Assembly (NCBI GenBank): GCA_945643635.1
Contig: CALZFC010000040.1
Span: 3,087,001-3,151,000 of the forward strand
Length of the DNA: 64,000 nt
From: Allodiplogaster sudhausi
Taxonomy: Eukaryota; Nematoda; Chromadorea; Rhabditida; Diplogasteridae
Direction: 5' to 3'
Notes under the pieces: model-generated
The model's database searches: none
What the model saw: only the letters and a program-made list of their open reading frames with translations
What the model was told of the DNA's origin: nothing
Program-made: the position numbers and the translations under genes
In this document: positions 13,219 to 25,310 of the stretch, piece after piece
Layout: each line of letters begins with the position of its first letter
How positions within the stretch are numbered: position 1 is the first letter of the stretch

Positions 13219-15936
13219 TTCTCAAGCTGAAGTTATTATAGAGATGAAAAGACAGGAGATCTGTGAAAGATGCGCATCGACAGGGAGACAAGACAATCTG
13301 AAAGCTTGCATCATTAGGGAACACTGAATTGCAGCCAATTCTAATGCAGAGAGGGAGGAATAGCACAAATGGAGAGAGAAAAGCAAAGAGGGAGAGTGAG
13401 AGAGAGAAAGAGAGTAAAGGAGGGAAGGAGTCAAATGAGAGGAGAATAAGACAGACACTTCATGGGCGACAAGGAAGACAGCGGATGACTGGATTCAAGA
13501 GCGCGCATTCGCAGCTTCCGCGCCCTCCGAAGAGTTGGTACAACGGGATATGAAGAGAGATCAGGAGAGAATGTGGCGAGAGAGTATGAAGGAGAAGGAG
13601 AGGAGAAGAGTGAGAGAGAGAGTGGAAGAGGAAAGGAGGAGAGTGAGAGAGTGCGGAAGAGAAGGAGAGGAGGAGGGCGAGAGAATGGAAAGAGAAGGAG
13701 AGGAGGAGAGCGCGAGAGTGAGAACCAGAAGAAGCGCTAAAGAAGCACACAAAGAAAAGAAGAGTTAAGAGTGCACAGACGCGTTGCAATCTTCCATTGA
13801 AATGTCGAAGAAGAAAACAGAAAGATCGCATTGTCAGGAAGTCGAGCAAAAGCCGCGAAGCAATAAATATGTATGTATGAATGTACACTTTCCAATAAGG
13901 GTGAATGACTGCGAGAGATTAGTCTAGAGAGGAAGGGGCCTTCCTTATAAGGGAATGGTCTGCCCATGTGGAAGCCAGTAGATATTAAATATTTATACAA
14001 CGGTTTCACAACTGTTATGATGACTTGCATTTACTTAAAAATAATTAATAATAGCGCACAAGGCAAATGGACAATTTTTGAACATGCACATGCGATATGA
14101 TTCTGATCCCTCGCGATCGAATGATAAGTTTCGTTTAGAGTAGAATATCCCTTTATTTGAATCAAGACGGGAAAGAAAAGGCGAGAAGAGAGAGGGGCCA
14201 AAACCAAACGACTGAGGACTAAGGCGGAACATATGCAGATTTGGTAGCGAGAGAGTGTGCGATAATTAGGCATCAGATTGAGAGGAGTGGGGAGAGAGTA
14301 CATCAGAGAGGAGGGAAGAAGGAAAAGAATGGAATGGCAACCAAGTGCTTGACCCCGGCAGACCAGCAAGGAGAAACGTTCAAAAGTAGCGACCATTCAT
14401 TGTGTAAACAAGCTCTGCATGCATTCTTATGTGAGAAGAGAAAATATCAGTTGTGATAGGCTTCAACTTTCGCCCATTTGTAAACACTTCTTAACAATCA
14501 AAGAAATAGAAGAGTATACAACTGGAGAGAAAGAGAGGATGCGAAAGGATTGAAATGATGAGAGTTCAGAGAAAATAATAAGGAACAAAGATTCTGCTAC
14601 TATAAAACCGTATATACCAATATAAATGAAAAGGAACTTGAAATTGTATGTATTCCATGAAGCAAGCGATTCCTATATGAGACAGGATGACTGGAAAGGA
14701 GGCAATGACCCTCTCGAGGTGAGGGGAGCATCTATTGTGTGACTCCCTTCACAGCCAAGGCCACTGCTGGCTTCTCTCATAATAATACGCATTTCTACAG
14801 AAAAGTGGGTGATGAGTGTCATTAAAATGCTCATTTACAATTTTGAGTACCTGTGAGATAACTACTATTAGGAAATAACACTTACAATGTTACCCGAAGA
14901 TCAAAGAAAAAACAAGAATTTTGTCCAGAGCGCCTAAATGTGCAACCCGGGTGATTTGAGTTATTGATTTTTTTCTCGCAAATTAGTGGATCAATGAAAA
15001 ATCAGCTACTAAAAGCTTGCCAGTATAAAGAAGCAACCCTGAAAATTTCATAAGCTATTTTTCTACTTTGAAGAAAAATATGGCTGAAAATGGAAAAGGT
15101 AAAAAAAAAACCATTTGTACACTGTATGTACATATGGTACATACATACATACACGAAGGGGAGGGGGGAGGGAATCTGTGTATTTGTATAAACCTAGTGC
15201 AACCCGAAAAAAAATAAAATTTTCAGCGGTCTAAAATGGGAGATGTTCATTAAGTTGGTTAAATTACATATGTATATTTGTTGTATCAAGAAGCGCGTCA
15301 CTTGGCCAAGGTCAACAGAAGGAAGAAGCGAAAAGATTGATGGAACACGGATAATGGACGGGTTGCATAGGCAAAGGCGCTTACGTCAGAGTTGGAACAA
15401 GTGACCATTCTATCTCCCCTCTTCAAGGCTGTTCTGATAATCAGGACCCAACAATATCTTTGAGGACACGTAACATGCACATTATAGATAACCAATTATA
15501 TACATGCACCGCCAGCATATCATCATATCAACATGTTCAGAACAAATAACATTCAGAAGTCCATTAAATGTAACATTTATTTTTTTAATAAGGAATAAAA
15601 AAACAAACCCATTTTCGGGGAAGGCTCAGATACTCGCGTGCTTTACTAAGCCGTCGCTCCATTTTCTCGCCTAGTTGTAAGTTAAGAATGGCATCTGAAG
15701 GAAAACTAAGAAGATGATTCATTAGTTGAAGCGCAAAGAAAAAGTTGTGAAAAAAGATAATGGTGGGGAAGAGGTGAACGCAACATCAATGAAAGAAGCA
15801 CAGAAAAACAAGAGGAAGAACGGGTTTAAACAATAAACGAGTGAAGGAGATGAAGTAAGCAATGCCATTTTGCATCAGTCCAGCCAGATCAGGCAACTGG
15901 GGGATGAGGTTCCGAGACAGAAAAAAAGGGAGTATG

Positions 15937-16022
15937 AAAGAGAGAGAGAGAAAGCACTACAGAAGGAGGATGGGAGAGAAGGAGAGAGACATAGAGAGAG
16001 AGAGAGAGAGAAAGAGAGAGGG
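15937..16022. repeat. GA-rich tract
   Basis: Purine-rich GA tract about 700 bases downstream of the PINCH gene's stop codon. Confidence 0.85.
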
Positions 16023-16732
16023 GGAGGGCAAGTAGCAGTGTGTGTGACAAGGATGCAGACGCCAGGGCAGAGACATTGAGGCCGGCCAGGCCGTGGAAGG
16101 AAGATTAATAGTCGGTCGGCCAGAATGACAACAGCACGAGCAGGAGGGCAGAACTTACACATGCCAGAAGAACAGGTGGATCTTTGGAATTCACTCCAAG
16201 TAGTCTTGGACTTTTTACCAGTGTAATATGTATCGAAATATTTGTACATATCTACATACATCAGACTAGCCTATGTATGTATTTACACATGAAATCATCT
16301 TTCACTTGCTGTTTGGAAAAAAGAAGATCATTGTGGAGTGTTATAAACTAAATAAGACGATTCGAAGTGACGAAAGGAGGTGCGATCTGAAGATCGAGGA
16401 AGGTGAACTCGGCAGAATGCAAAAGAAGCGGCCCATCTCAGGGTCATGTCACTCACTTGCATGTTCAAGGGGGAGGCCACTTTGTGCTGTGAATGACCCT
16501 TCCCAGCCAGGCATCACCGAGGTAGAAAATTATGCGCCTTTAGAATTCTCTTTCAACATCCCGAAATAGGCAATTCACAATCCGATGGAGAATTCGGGCA
16601 GGCAATGTCTTTTCATTCACGCTGGGTGTAACTGCTTATGTAGATACATTCTTTTATTGTCTTGAGCTTAAAATTAGAGCGAGACAAGTCGGGCAATGTA
16701 ATAAAAACAATAGAAAGGGAGATCAATCGACA

Positions 16733-18792
16733 CTAATTCCGTTCCTTGAGTTTCTGTTCCAAGACCTTCTTGAATTTCTTAGTCGAATAACAATCCTTAC
16801 ACATTGGCCGCATATCTTGTTCTAACACCTTGTCCCTGGAAAAAGTGGGTTATTTCTTAGCTGAATATTAATTATATCAGGTTAACTAATAAAGAAACGA
16901 CAACTTGAAGCGGAGTCGGCGGTTGCATGCAATGCAAGTGTAGCACTCGGGGCACCACAACTTTCCGAAGATCTCGATTGTCTCTCCGTGCTGGCCCGCT
17001 CCACAAATGAAGCAATAATCACGGAATAACTAAATACCGAACCGATAGCAGAAGTGATTAAAGGACGAAAGCGCGTACCCTAACGTAATCTGCTTCGCAG
17101 TACGCTTTTCCGGATCGCTCGTAGTGCTTGGATCCCAAGAAGGCCCGACCACAATGAGCGCATTTAAAATGCTCAACGAACTTTTTTGTTATTACATAAA
17201 CAAGGTATTTTAAATTAAAGGCTGTAAGAAAATATATTTTGAAAGCAAAAAAATTGGGAGATATAAATAGTACGGCAAATACTTAATAAGAGAACGGGGA
17301 GGATAAAGAATGCAGATCAAGAAAGAAAGAGGAAAAAGAGGTATGGAACTAACATATGGAACTAACATCAACATGCCAATGTCTCTTCAGCGCATAGACA
17401 GATCGCTCTACTTCCTTATCAATCGGCCGCTTGCAGTCAGGGCAAATCTCAATATTTGTGTTTGGCTTCATTGGATAATTACAAAACAATTGTGGATTTT
17501 CTACTATTTTTATTTTCAAAATACCCTCTCATTTCAAGAACGCAGCAGTCCACAGACGAGAAAAGAATGCTAACATCGCACCGAAGATCGTAGCAGCGGC
17601 AGCAGAAGAGTTCCTTCTTCAACACTCGAGCTTTTGCATCCAGAGTTATGCTGCAATTTTAAAATTTTATACGGGTAAAAAATATTCTCGAACATGTTCA
17701 CTAACTTGCAGCCCTTGCAGTCAAAATGGTAGGCGTGAAAGTGGTCTAAGTCAACGCGGAGGAGCTCGAATGGTTCGATGGATTGGTTGCCTGCAAATCA
17801 CAAAGCGTGAGTTCATGATAAGACTCGAGATGAATTGGTTACAGGACAGAAAATTTAACGGACATTTCTTGCAAATGAAACGGGGCTCCTTTGGCATGTT
17901 TTCTTTGCAGGCATAACACAAGTTCCTGCAATCATATTCAAGTTTCTTTGCTTGTTAATCAGATAACAATAGTTAGACATTTCTAAATTCATAATGGTGT
18001 CGACATAATGATCTAAACAAAGAAAACAAAGATAATAAATAGTGAAATAGTGGAGTGCCTTGCCTGGCGTCTATAATCCAGCAGCCTTCCTCGAGTGATC
18101 CCTCGCATTCCTCGCAGACGAAGCAATTTGCATGGTAGCTCCTGCCGACCGATCGAACGACGTTCCCAATTACAAACTTATCTCAACCTACCATTTACTT
18201 ACATGGGTTGAAAGGGAAAGAAGGCCAAAGCTGCTCACGGCAGGAAAAGCAGATTGGTGCCAGATTTACGAGGAAGTCGTGTTCACAGAAGAAACGATCG
18301 CCGTCTTTGAAGAATGTCTCCGACTCGAGGGAACAGAAGCACTGCGCACATCTGGCAAGAATAGACTACTTCTTATCATATTAGTATTTATTCCTAATTT
18401 ATTCGAACTATTAATTATGATCACAGTAGTATTTAAACTGTAAGATGGAGAAAAAGAAGAAGAAAAGAAAGCAAAAAAAAAATGATGACCTGAAGCAGTG
18501 TTGATGCCAGCGAGAACCCTCCACTTGGATGTGCTGCTCGCCGTCATCAAAAGACACTCCGCAACGTTTGCAGCGAAGCTTCTCTCCCAAGTTGCTTCTA
18601 GCAATTATAGAAAGTGAGAACGAGAGTGAGAATGAGAGAGCGACCAGTAAATATACAAGAACGAAACCAAGAATGGGTTAGAGCATAGAAAAATAATAAC
18701 CCTTCATGCATTCTCCTTTGGTAGAGGCTGGAATATCCGAGTGGCTTCAGCTGTTGTAACTCCAGTTGGCATTGCGGATTTCGACGGATCAT
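16733..18792 (-). CDS. PINCH-family protein with five LIM domains
   Basis: About ten small minus-strand exons from ATG at 18792 to TAG at 16733 encode five consecutive LIM domains. LIM1 lies at about 18565-18240 ([28 protein letters not shown]) and LIM2 at about 18240-17890 ([22 protein letters not shown]). LIM3 spans about 17890-17580 ([23 protein letters not shown]), LIM4 about 17480-17095 ([25 protein letters not shown]) and LIM5 about 17020-16733 ([26 protein letters not shown]). Five LIMs, the HYERxGxAYCE motif in LIM4 and the shortened LIM5 finger are hallmarks of PINCH (LIMS1/2; UNC-97 and PIN-2 in C. elegans). Those proteins link integrin-linked kinase to integrin attachments in muscle. 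The protein is more divergent than typical UNC-97, so it may be the PIN-2-type paralogue. A poly(A) signal (AATAAA, minus strand) lies at 16653-16658. Confidence 0.88.
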
Positions 18793-20105
18793 CTAGAAGT
18801 AAATTGAAGAATTCACAACTCCTATGGCTCAAGAAAGAAAAGTGCTAGGCAAATGGCGAAGACATGCTCTCTGCACGCTTTGCATTGCATTCATCGATAG
18901 GATGCTTTTATCAGATGGAGTGATAAAGGAAGAGAAGGACGATAAGAGCGTCGTTTATATGAATCCCATTGCGCCATCACACATAGCATGTGTTGTGTGT
19001 AGGGTTAGACAAAGAATTGAAAGACTTCCACTAATGGAATGATCTGCCTCCCATCCATGTCTGATTTGAGTTCCATTTGAATAAACTCAAACCGCAAAAG
19101 ACCTCGTTTGAGAAGGGTTGCAAGTCGTTGAGAATTTTCTTTTCCTTCGCTTGTACATATGCCATTAGTGTGTTCGGTCCCCCTCACTCTTCTTTCTGTG
19201 CTCGTGTCCTCTCAGTGTTTAATCCAGCGAAAAGTATGCAGATACATGGAAAGTGATACAATGAGGACGATGTTGCGAATGAGTGAGCAGGAGAGCGAGG
19301 AGGAGTGAGAGGGCGATAGAGATAAAGGGAGAAGAGAGTGAGAGAGAGAGAGAGAGCGAGAGATAGGGAGGGAGTTGAAAAGGAGATGGATGGGGGGGGG
19401 GGTGTACTACTGAAAAAGACGCGAGAGAACAAGGCGTGAAGGAGAGGGAGAGTGTAAAAAGGCTGGAGAAAAAGGACATGAAGTGAAGCGACATCGCTGG
19501 AACAGTCTAGGAGAGAGGAAGGCCGGCGATGCCTGAGGAACAAGAGGGGCTAACCGGTTCACCATTCGCATTCACACCCCAATTTGGCCTCACAATAAGA
19601 GGACGGACAAGTAGAAGAGACATGCGGAGAGAGCATAAGAGACTGAAGGAGAACGCGAAGCTGAGAGTGATGCTTGAAGAAAAAGGTAAGGAGCTACGCT
19701 TTCCCGCAATCGTGAAGATGCCCCAAGAGTAGATGAGAAGGCCAGAGAAAGAGACAGTGGAGAGATAGTTAGAACATAGAGAGGGAGAGATAAGGGGGAA
19801 AGACAAGGTAGAAGAATGGATACAGAAATAAGTCCAGGATGTGGGATGAGGAAAGAAACTTCAAAGTGGCTGCCAAGTTGCATCTTCGCTATAAAGGGAC
19901 ACTTCATGGCAAACTGAGACGTACACTCATGAACTGTTCTATCGTTCTCTTCCATTTCTCACGACATTTGTTACAAGTTTTCTCTTTCATCATGTAGTTA
20001 CTAAGGAATATTTACTGTTTCTCTAACGAAATATGATTGCATCAATGATAGCATAGCATGAATAAGACAAAAACTAGCATTCATAGCTAATAGTGCAATT
20101 TTTAG
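18793..20105. other. Intergenic region between divergent genes
   Basis: This separates the 5' ends of the minus-strand PINCH gene and the plus-strand repeat-polyprotein gene A. It holds a short GA tract (about 19330-19375), a G9-10 run near 19392 and a TATA-like box at 19890-19898. No coding exon was recognised. Confidence 0.6.
19890..19898 (+). promoter_or_regulatory. TATA-like box of gene A
   Basis: TATAAAGGG on the plus strand, 216 bases before the ATG at 20106. The ATG immediately follows TTTTTAG, so an intron in the 5' leader or trans-splicing would explain the longer distance than in the sister genes. Confidence 0.4.
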
Positions 20106-21609
20106 ATGATGAGAACCGCTGTTGTCCTGCTTCTGCTGGCGGGAGTCGCTTTGGCTAAGAATGGTTGGTATCTGTGCAAGTAAATCCTACTATTTTAAAT
20201 TGCTATGCAACTACTAGTTGTTCCTCTCTTTCAGTGCACAAGCGGAACGCATACGGAGACGAGTTGATTGTCCCCGCAGGCGACACGATCGTGGTGGAGG
20301 AGCAGCCGGCGACGTACGCGGAAGAGGCGCCGGTGGTAGTGGCCGACTCGGCTGGCTACGGCCCCGTGGTGGTGGCCGATTCGGCCGGCTACGGCCCCGT
20401 CCCGGCAGTCCAAGTCGCCGACGTCGTCGCCGCCATGCCCGTCGAGCACTCTGGCTATCGCAATAAACGCAATGCTTACGGGGACGAGCTCGTGGTGAGT
20501 GCAGTGCTGATGATGTAGACATGGAACAATGCCACCCAGGTGCCTGACGTGGTGGTGGAAGAGAGTCCGATCGCAGCAGTGCCGGAGTACGAGGAGACGG
20601 CGCCGGCAGTCATCGCCGCCCCCGCCCCCGTTCCCATGATCGACTACCAACAACCACTGCCCGTTGTCCAGTCTGGCTACCGTTTCAAGCGGGAGGCGCT
20701 CAATGCATACGGAGATGAGCTGGTCATCCCTCAAGAGGCACTCTTTGCTGAGAAGGACACTCACGAGGAGCAGGCGCTGCCTGAGCTGCAGGCTCCTGAG
20801 GTAGAAGCACCGGCCGAGCCCGTCGATGCAGCTGTCAGTCATCTCTTTGCTCTTTGCAATCCAATGGCGCTAATTAACAATTATAAGGCAAATAATATCT
20901 ATTTATTTTGAGTTTCAATTAACTCCGTCCGCATAACCAAGCTTGTTTCTCTCCCTCGCGTTTACATTTCCTAGCTTACTCTTCAGGTTGAGCAATCTGG
21001 CTACCGCGTGAAGAGAAACATCTACGGTGACGAGTTGATTCTCCCTGCAGCGGCTGGCATCGTGCCGCAACAAATCGTGCTTCCATATCACTTTGCCGAG
21101 GTAAGTGTTTCTTTCTCTCGCTCACGCGCATTTCACTGTCGCAGTAGTAAATCACGCGACTTTCACTATTGTTCGTTAGCCTTTCAACTCAAGTTAGCAA
21201 CTGAATTGAGCGATGATGGAGTTGTTTTAAAGGCAAGTGCTGAATTGAGAATGTTCCTTTATCCATCGTTCTTTCTTTTGCTACACAGTGTATGCCCATC
21301 GTTCCATTCTTAGCTCCCTTCCTACTCTCACTGTGCATTCCAGCAGAAGAACGATAGTCAAAACAGTTCATAAATTTCCCTTCGTTTTTCACCCTCGCGG
21401 TTATTACAATCCTTATTGCGTTCTTTCTTTGTCATTTGTCTTTCCCTTCAAATGACTCGTCCCTTCCTTTCTCCTCCCCTCTCATTCTTTCTCTTGAGGC
21501 GGAAGCGATTGCAATCGAGCAGGGACGCTACGCGGCTCTGCCCATGGTGGTGGACAGCGGCTACCGGACACGAGCTGCGCGTGCTCACCGTGGTCGTCTC
21601 AGCCAATAA
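20106..21609 (+). CDS. Repeat-polyprotein gene A (YGDE / SGYRxKR family), secreted
   Basis: Five exons: 20106-20163, 20235-20494, 20540-20833, 20987-21100 and about 21499-21609, giving about 278 residues. Exon 1 ends in phase 1 and encodes only a signal peptide (MMRTAVVLLLLAGVALA). The rest holds four units opening KRNAYGDE, KRNAYGDE, KREALNAYGDE and KRNIYGDE. Three of them are preceded by SGYR-x, so the junctions read R-N-K-R, R-F-K-R and R-V-K-R, which are furin-type sites. The last unit ends SGYRTRAARAHRG and is degenerate. Between the motifs the chain is acidic and Val/Ala/Pro-rich, with a small duplication (VVVADSAGYGP twice). The exon 5 acceptor is weak (TTGAG), so a better acceptor or an extra exon may exist. 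AATAAA lies at 21807-21812. I do not recognise a named family; I infer an extracellular precursor cut into several peptides. Confidence 0.8.
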
Positions 21610-21838
21610 CGCAAGCCAGAGTCAGGATGCCACAGCTTTAAGACGAAGCCGACGCAGATGTGGGCCTGCTCTTCGTCATTCTCTGCCCTACAGCCAATTT
21701 GCTTTCCTCACCTTCATCTCCTTGACAAGTTGTTGCAGTCAGCTATATCATTAAGACTATTAACATAATCTATTGTCTGTTTATTCATATCTTATTAAAT
21801 ACGGCGAATAAATATTTTTTGACAGCAACTAAGCACTA

Positions 21839-22417
21839 CTATTGGGCTTGAGTAGTAGAGGTCGTGGTCTCGAGCGGAAAGCAGAGATTCGCTGGGATAT
21901 CACAAATATGCTTGTCAGGGCACTGTAGATTCACGCAGGGGCCAATGGAAGGGCCATTAGCTCGTCTATTGCCTGAAACGAAATTTATTATTACTATTTA
22001 TGTCAAGAAATAAACAACAAGATTACATTAATAAATACCGAACTATAAAGGTGGCTCGCTCTATCATTCTTTGTCGTATTCTCAAGACCGGTCTTTCCAT
22101 GCCACTCCAATGGAGTAAACAAACGATGCGTGTTTAGCCGAGTTTTCTTGAGTGAAGGCAAAGCATAACAGATCTCTTTTCCAAAATTCCATGCTATTTA
22201 GGAAGGCTTCCTAGCAGTACCCGTTCCACTGCCTCTATCTACATATGCATGATTGGTCTAGTTGAACAATGACTATAGAAGTATATTTTCCTAACAAAAA
22301 GTAACTTGGGTTAGAGTTCAAGGAAAGACACACGTGTAACAACTTGAGAGAGAGAGAGAGCGAGAGGGAGAGAGAGAGAGCGAGAGAGAGAACGAGAGAG
22401 AAAGATAGAGCGAGAGG

Positions 22418-22464
<47 letters not shown>

Positions 22465-23200
22465 GTCAACTGACGCAGTTCCCGGTGGCAAATGCCAACG
22501 GTGCACGTGTAGCTCTCCGGGCACTTCCCGTTCACGCAGTTGCCGATTACTTCCTCTACAATGTTGCCTTTTTGAAAATCACCTTTTGCTGGAACAAAAA
22601 AGGTATTTGATTAAGCAGATCAATGCAAAATGCGTAGTCTACACTTCCACAGTTTACCTATATGCTCTATAAACTACATTTATACACGCACTGCTAATGC
22701 ACTTCCTGAGAAGGGTTTCCTTAATTATGATCCAATTTTTTCGCAAAAGAGAAGCCGGTTTATTCCGGCTGTAGTTAAAATCTTCGCCGTAAATTCGCTT
22801 CGCATGTTCAGTCCATGCAAAATGACGTGGAACATAACATATATTCTTATCGAGTGCGAAGGAATTCGAACAGTTACTCCGCTAACATCGAATTTGCTTA
22901 AGACTTTCAATTGCGATAGATTGCTAACGTTTGTTAAAGTCAGGAAGTCCCACAGGCGCATCCGCAGTGGCCCCTGAAAGATGTTCCGTAAGATGGCTTT
23001 CATGGGGTCATTTTATGCTGCGAGTGTGCCGCTTTCCTGGCAAGGCCAGAGCGGCGGCCCACGCGAGATGGTGTGTAACGATAACGCGTTCTAAGAATGG
23101 CAGAAAGAAGAGTAAGGAGAAACCAACGAATGAAAATGGCCGTAGGCGAACCTGTGATGATGCAAGAGCATGCAATGACGAGACAGATCAGCAACACCAT
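21839..23200 (-). CDS. Small secreted protein with two CC-type cysteine domains
   Basis: Three minus-strand exons join cleanly in phase 1: 23200-23152, 22588-22475 and 21972-21839, for 98 residues. Exon 1 is a signal peptide (MVLLICLVIACSCIIT). Exon 2 carries GNCVNGKCPESYTCTVGIC and exon 3 carries GPCVNLQCPDKHICDIPANLC. Both match the short four-cysteine pattern C-VN-x2-C-P-x4-C-x(5-6)-C of nematode CC domains, which occur in many secreted worm proteins of unknown role. The tail is Thr-rich (TTTSTTQ). The first intron is about 560 bases; the second contains a 110-base GA tract. The gene is convergent with gene A (230 bases between stops). No catalytic residues, so a binding or structural role is likely. 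Confidence 0.75.
22345..22462. repeat. GA microsatellite inside an intron
   Basis: About 118 bases of GA (CT on the transcribed strand) beginning 12 bases after the exon 2 donor of the CC-domain gene. Confidence 0.9.
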
Positions 23201-23769
23201 TCCACGGTCACGGTCGAGGAGAAGCAGAGAAAGGGCCATTGTGAAAGGACAGCCACCGCTTGGTATACGGATACCAAATACGTGGAAGAATCAGAATGAG
23301 TGATGAAGGAGTCTCTCGGGCTCTTTTCAACTGGTCAGCGGAGTCATCTGTTCTGGATTATGTCATCCAAGACCATCTCCCTCTGTCTAACTCTTCTTTC
23401 CATCACCTTATCTCTCCACACGTGAGGAAGAATGCGAGCATTCGGTTCGTGTCTGTACCGGCTCAGAAGCATCGAGAAACAGAGGACAAGAATTCTCCCG
23501 GGACTGCTCAGTGGAAGTCATCACTCCCCTCCAAAACAATGTAAATACCAGACAATCCAATGTGTACACTGGTGGTCATCTTCCATCATTGTTTGTCTCT
23601 ATAATCATCGCCTTTCAACTTCTCGTCATAGCATTCTTCCAAAGTGTACAAATACTTGATAAAGTAGGAAAGACATTTATTCCTTGACAGGTCTCACGCG
23701 GAAATGTCAAAGAGCCCGTATGCGAATGATGAGCATATGCAAAAGATAAAAACGACATATACGATTCAC

Positions 23770-25252
23770 TTAAAGGCGGTATCCGGATTGCTCGACTGCA
23801 GGAGCCTCGGAGACGGCGGGCTGAGCAACCTCGGCGGGTGCGTACTCCTCAGCTGCCGGGGCAGTAGAGGAAGCAGCCTCGGCGGGGTAGCCAGAGGCAG
23901 CCTCGGCAGGGGCAGCAGCGGCCTCAGGGGCAGCGGCGGCCTCAGGAGCAGCCTCCTCAGCAGGGGCCGCCGCTTCCTCAGCAGGAGCAGCAGATTCGGG
24001 AACGACCGGCTCGTCGCCGTAGGAGTTGTCGCGCTTCATGCGGTAGCCAGACTGCTCGACGGTTGGGGCCTCAGAGGCAGCAGGCTGTGCAACCTCAGAG
24101 GGTGCGTACTCCTCAGCTGCAGGGGCAGCAGAGGATGCGGCCTCGGCGGGGTAGCTAGAGGAAGCCTCGGCAGGGGCGGCAGGGGCAGCAGCGGCCTCAG
24201 GGGCAGCGGCGGTCTCAGGAGCAGCCTCCTCAGCAGGGGCAGCAGATTCCGGAACGACCGGCTCGTCTCCGTAGGAGTTGTCACGCTTCATGCGATAGCC
24301 GGACTGCTCCACGGCAGGGGCTTCTGGGGCGGCTTCTTGGGCAACTGGGACTGGGGCGTACTCAGGGCCGGGGGGAGACGCGGTGGACGAGGCTTCCGCA
24401 GCCGGATAGCCAGAAGCTGCCTCCGCGGGAGCCGGTGCCGCGGGGCCAGCCTCAGCGGCGGCTGCAGGGGCGGCTTCCGCAGCAGATGCAGCGGCCTCAG
24501 GAACGACAGGCTCATCTCCGTAGGAATTGTCGCGCTTCATACGGTAGCCGGACTGCTCAACGGCAGGAGCCTCAGGGGCAGCAGTTTGGGCAACTGGGAC
24601 TGGGGCGTACTCAGGGCCGGGGGGAGAAGCAGTGGATGCGGCCGCAGCGGCGGGATAGCCCGACGCGGCCTCGGCGGGGGCAGCAGGTGCCTCCGGCGCG
24701 GAGTCGGCAGCAGCGGCCGGCGCAGCCTCCGCAACGGGCGCGGCGACCTCGGGAACGACCGGCTCGTCTCCGTAGGAGTTGTCGCGCTTCAGGCGGTAGC
24801 CAGATTGTTCGACAGCCGGAGCCTCAGGGGCAGCAGCTTGGGCAACTCTGACTGGGGCATACTCAGGGCCAGGGGGAGAAGCAGTGGAAGACGACACGGC
24901 TGCAGGGGCCTCCGCAGGGGCTGGTGCCGCCGGGGCGGATTCGGCTGGTGCCGCAGGGACGACTGGCTCATCACCATAGGAATTGTCGCGCTTGACAACT
25001 GGAAGAATGGATTATATTGTACCGAGTAAGAATAAACTATGAAAAAATAGTGAAAAGGTTTACAGAACCACCTAGAACTGTAATGTTTCTTTGCAGAAAG
25101 TGAAAAGAAGGGATAGCAGGAGAATAAGGATGATAGAAGCTGCATTTCAATTAGAATAAGTGAAAAATAAAGGCAGGAAATATCTTTAAAAGCTAACTCG
25201 ATCGTGCTCCAGCGAGAGCGAAGATCGAGAGCAGAATGACTGCTGTCTTCAT
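23770..25252 (-). CDS. Repeat-polyprotein gene B (YGDE / SGYRxKR family), secreted
   Basis: Two exons, 25252-25198 and 24998-23770, join in phase 1 (A+TT) and encode 427 residues. Exon 1 is the signal peptide MKTAVILLSIFALAGA. Exon 2 has five units, each opening KRDNSYGDEPVVP and closing EQSGYRL or EQSGYRM; one unit has TVEQ where the others have AVEQ. Between them are about 65 residues rich in Ala, Pro and Glu with inner motifs SGYPA and EYAPxxVAQ. Internal junctions read R-L/M-K-R, a proprotein-convertase site. The protein ends SGYRL-stop, so the last unit lacks the KR. The chain is probably disordered. A TATA box (25302-25310) and a poly(A) signal (23676-23681) frame the gene. Codons are strongly GC-ending, unlike the AT-rich flanks, suggesting high expression. 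Confidence 0.85.
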
Positions 25253-25301
25253 TTTCCTCAGAGAAGCTGTATTGGATGATGTTCGCAGCTTCACGCCACT
25301 C

Positions 25302-25310
25302 CCTTTTATA
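25302..25310 (-). promoter_or_regulatory. TATA box of gene B
   Basis: TATAAAAGG on the minus strand, 50 bases before the ATG. The same nonamer precedes genes C and D by a similar distance. Confidence 0.75.

Larger units (their letters stand above)
5531..16732. other. Gene-poor interval, microsatellite-rich
   Basis: No convincing conserved exon was found here on either strand. The open frames are mostly Ser-Leu or Arg-Glu repeats made by CT/GA tracts. Two exceptions stand out: a MITE at 6460-6992 and an (AT)n run near 13172-13217. The stretch lies between the 5' end of the minus-strand FERM gene and the 3' end of the minus-strand PINCH gene, so it could contain upstream control DNA or unseen upstream exons of the FERM gene. 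Confidence 0.6.

Noticed and set aside
14935..15240. Two TGCAACCCG segments considered as transposon ends
   Set aside because: They are in the same orientation, the match is only about nine bases, and no target duplication is present.
22630..23299. Plus-strand open frames over the CC-domain gene's first intron and exon
   Set aside because: No conserved motif was found, and they overlap a minus-strand gene whose three exons join in phase with good splice sites.
24435..24851. Arg/Gln/Pro-rich alternative frames in genes B and D
   Set aside because: Out-of-frame readings of the Ala/Pro/Glu repeats. They lack signal peptides and appear only where the real repeat is present.
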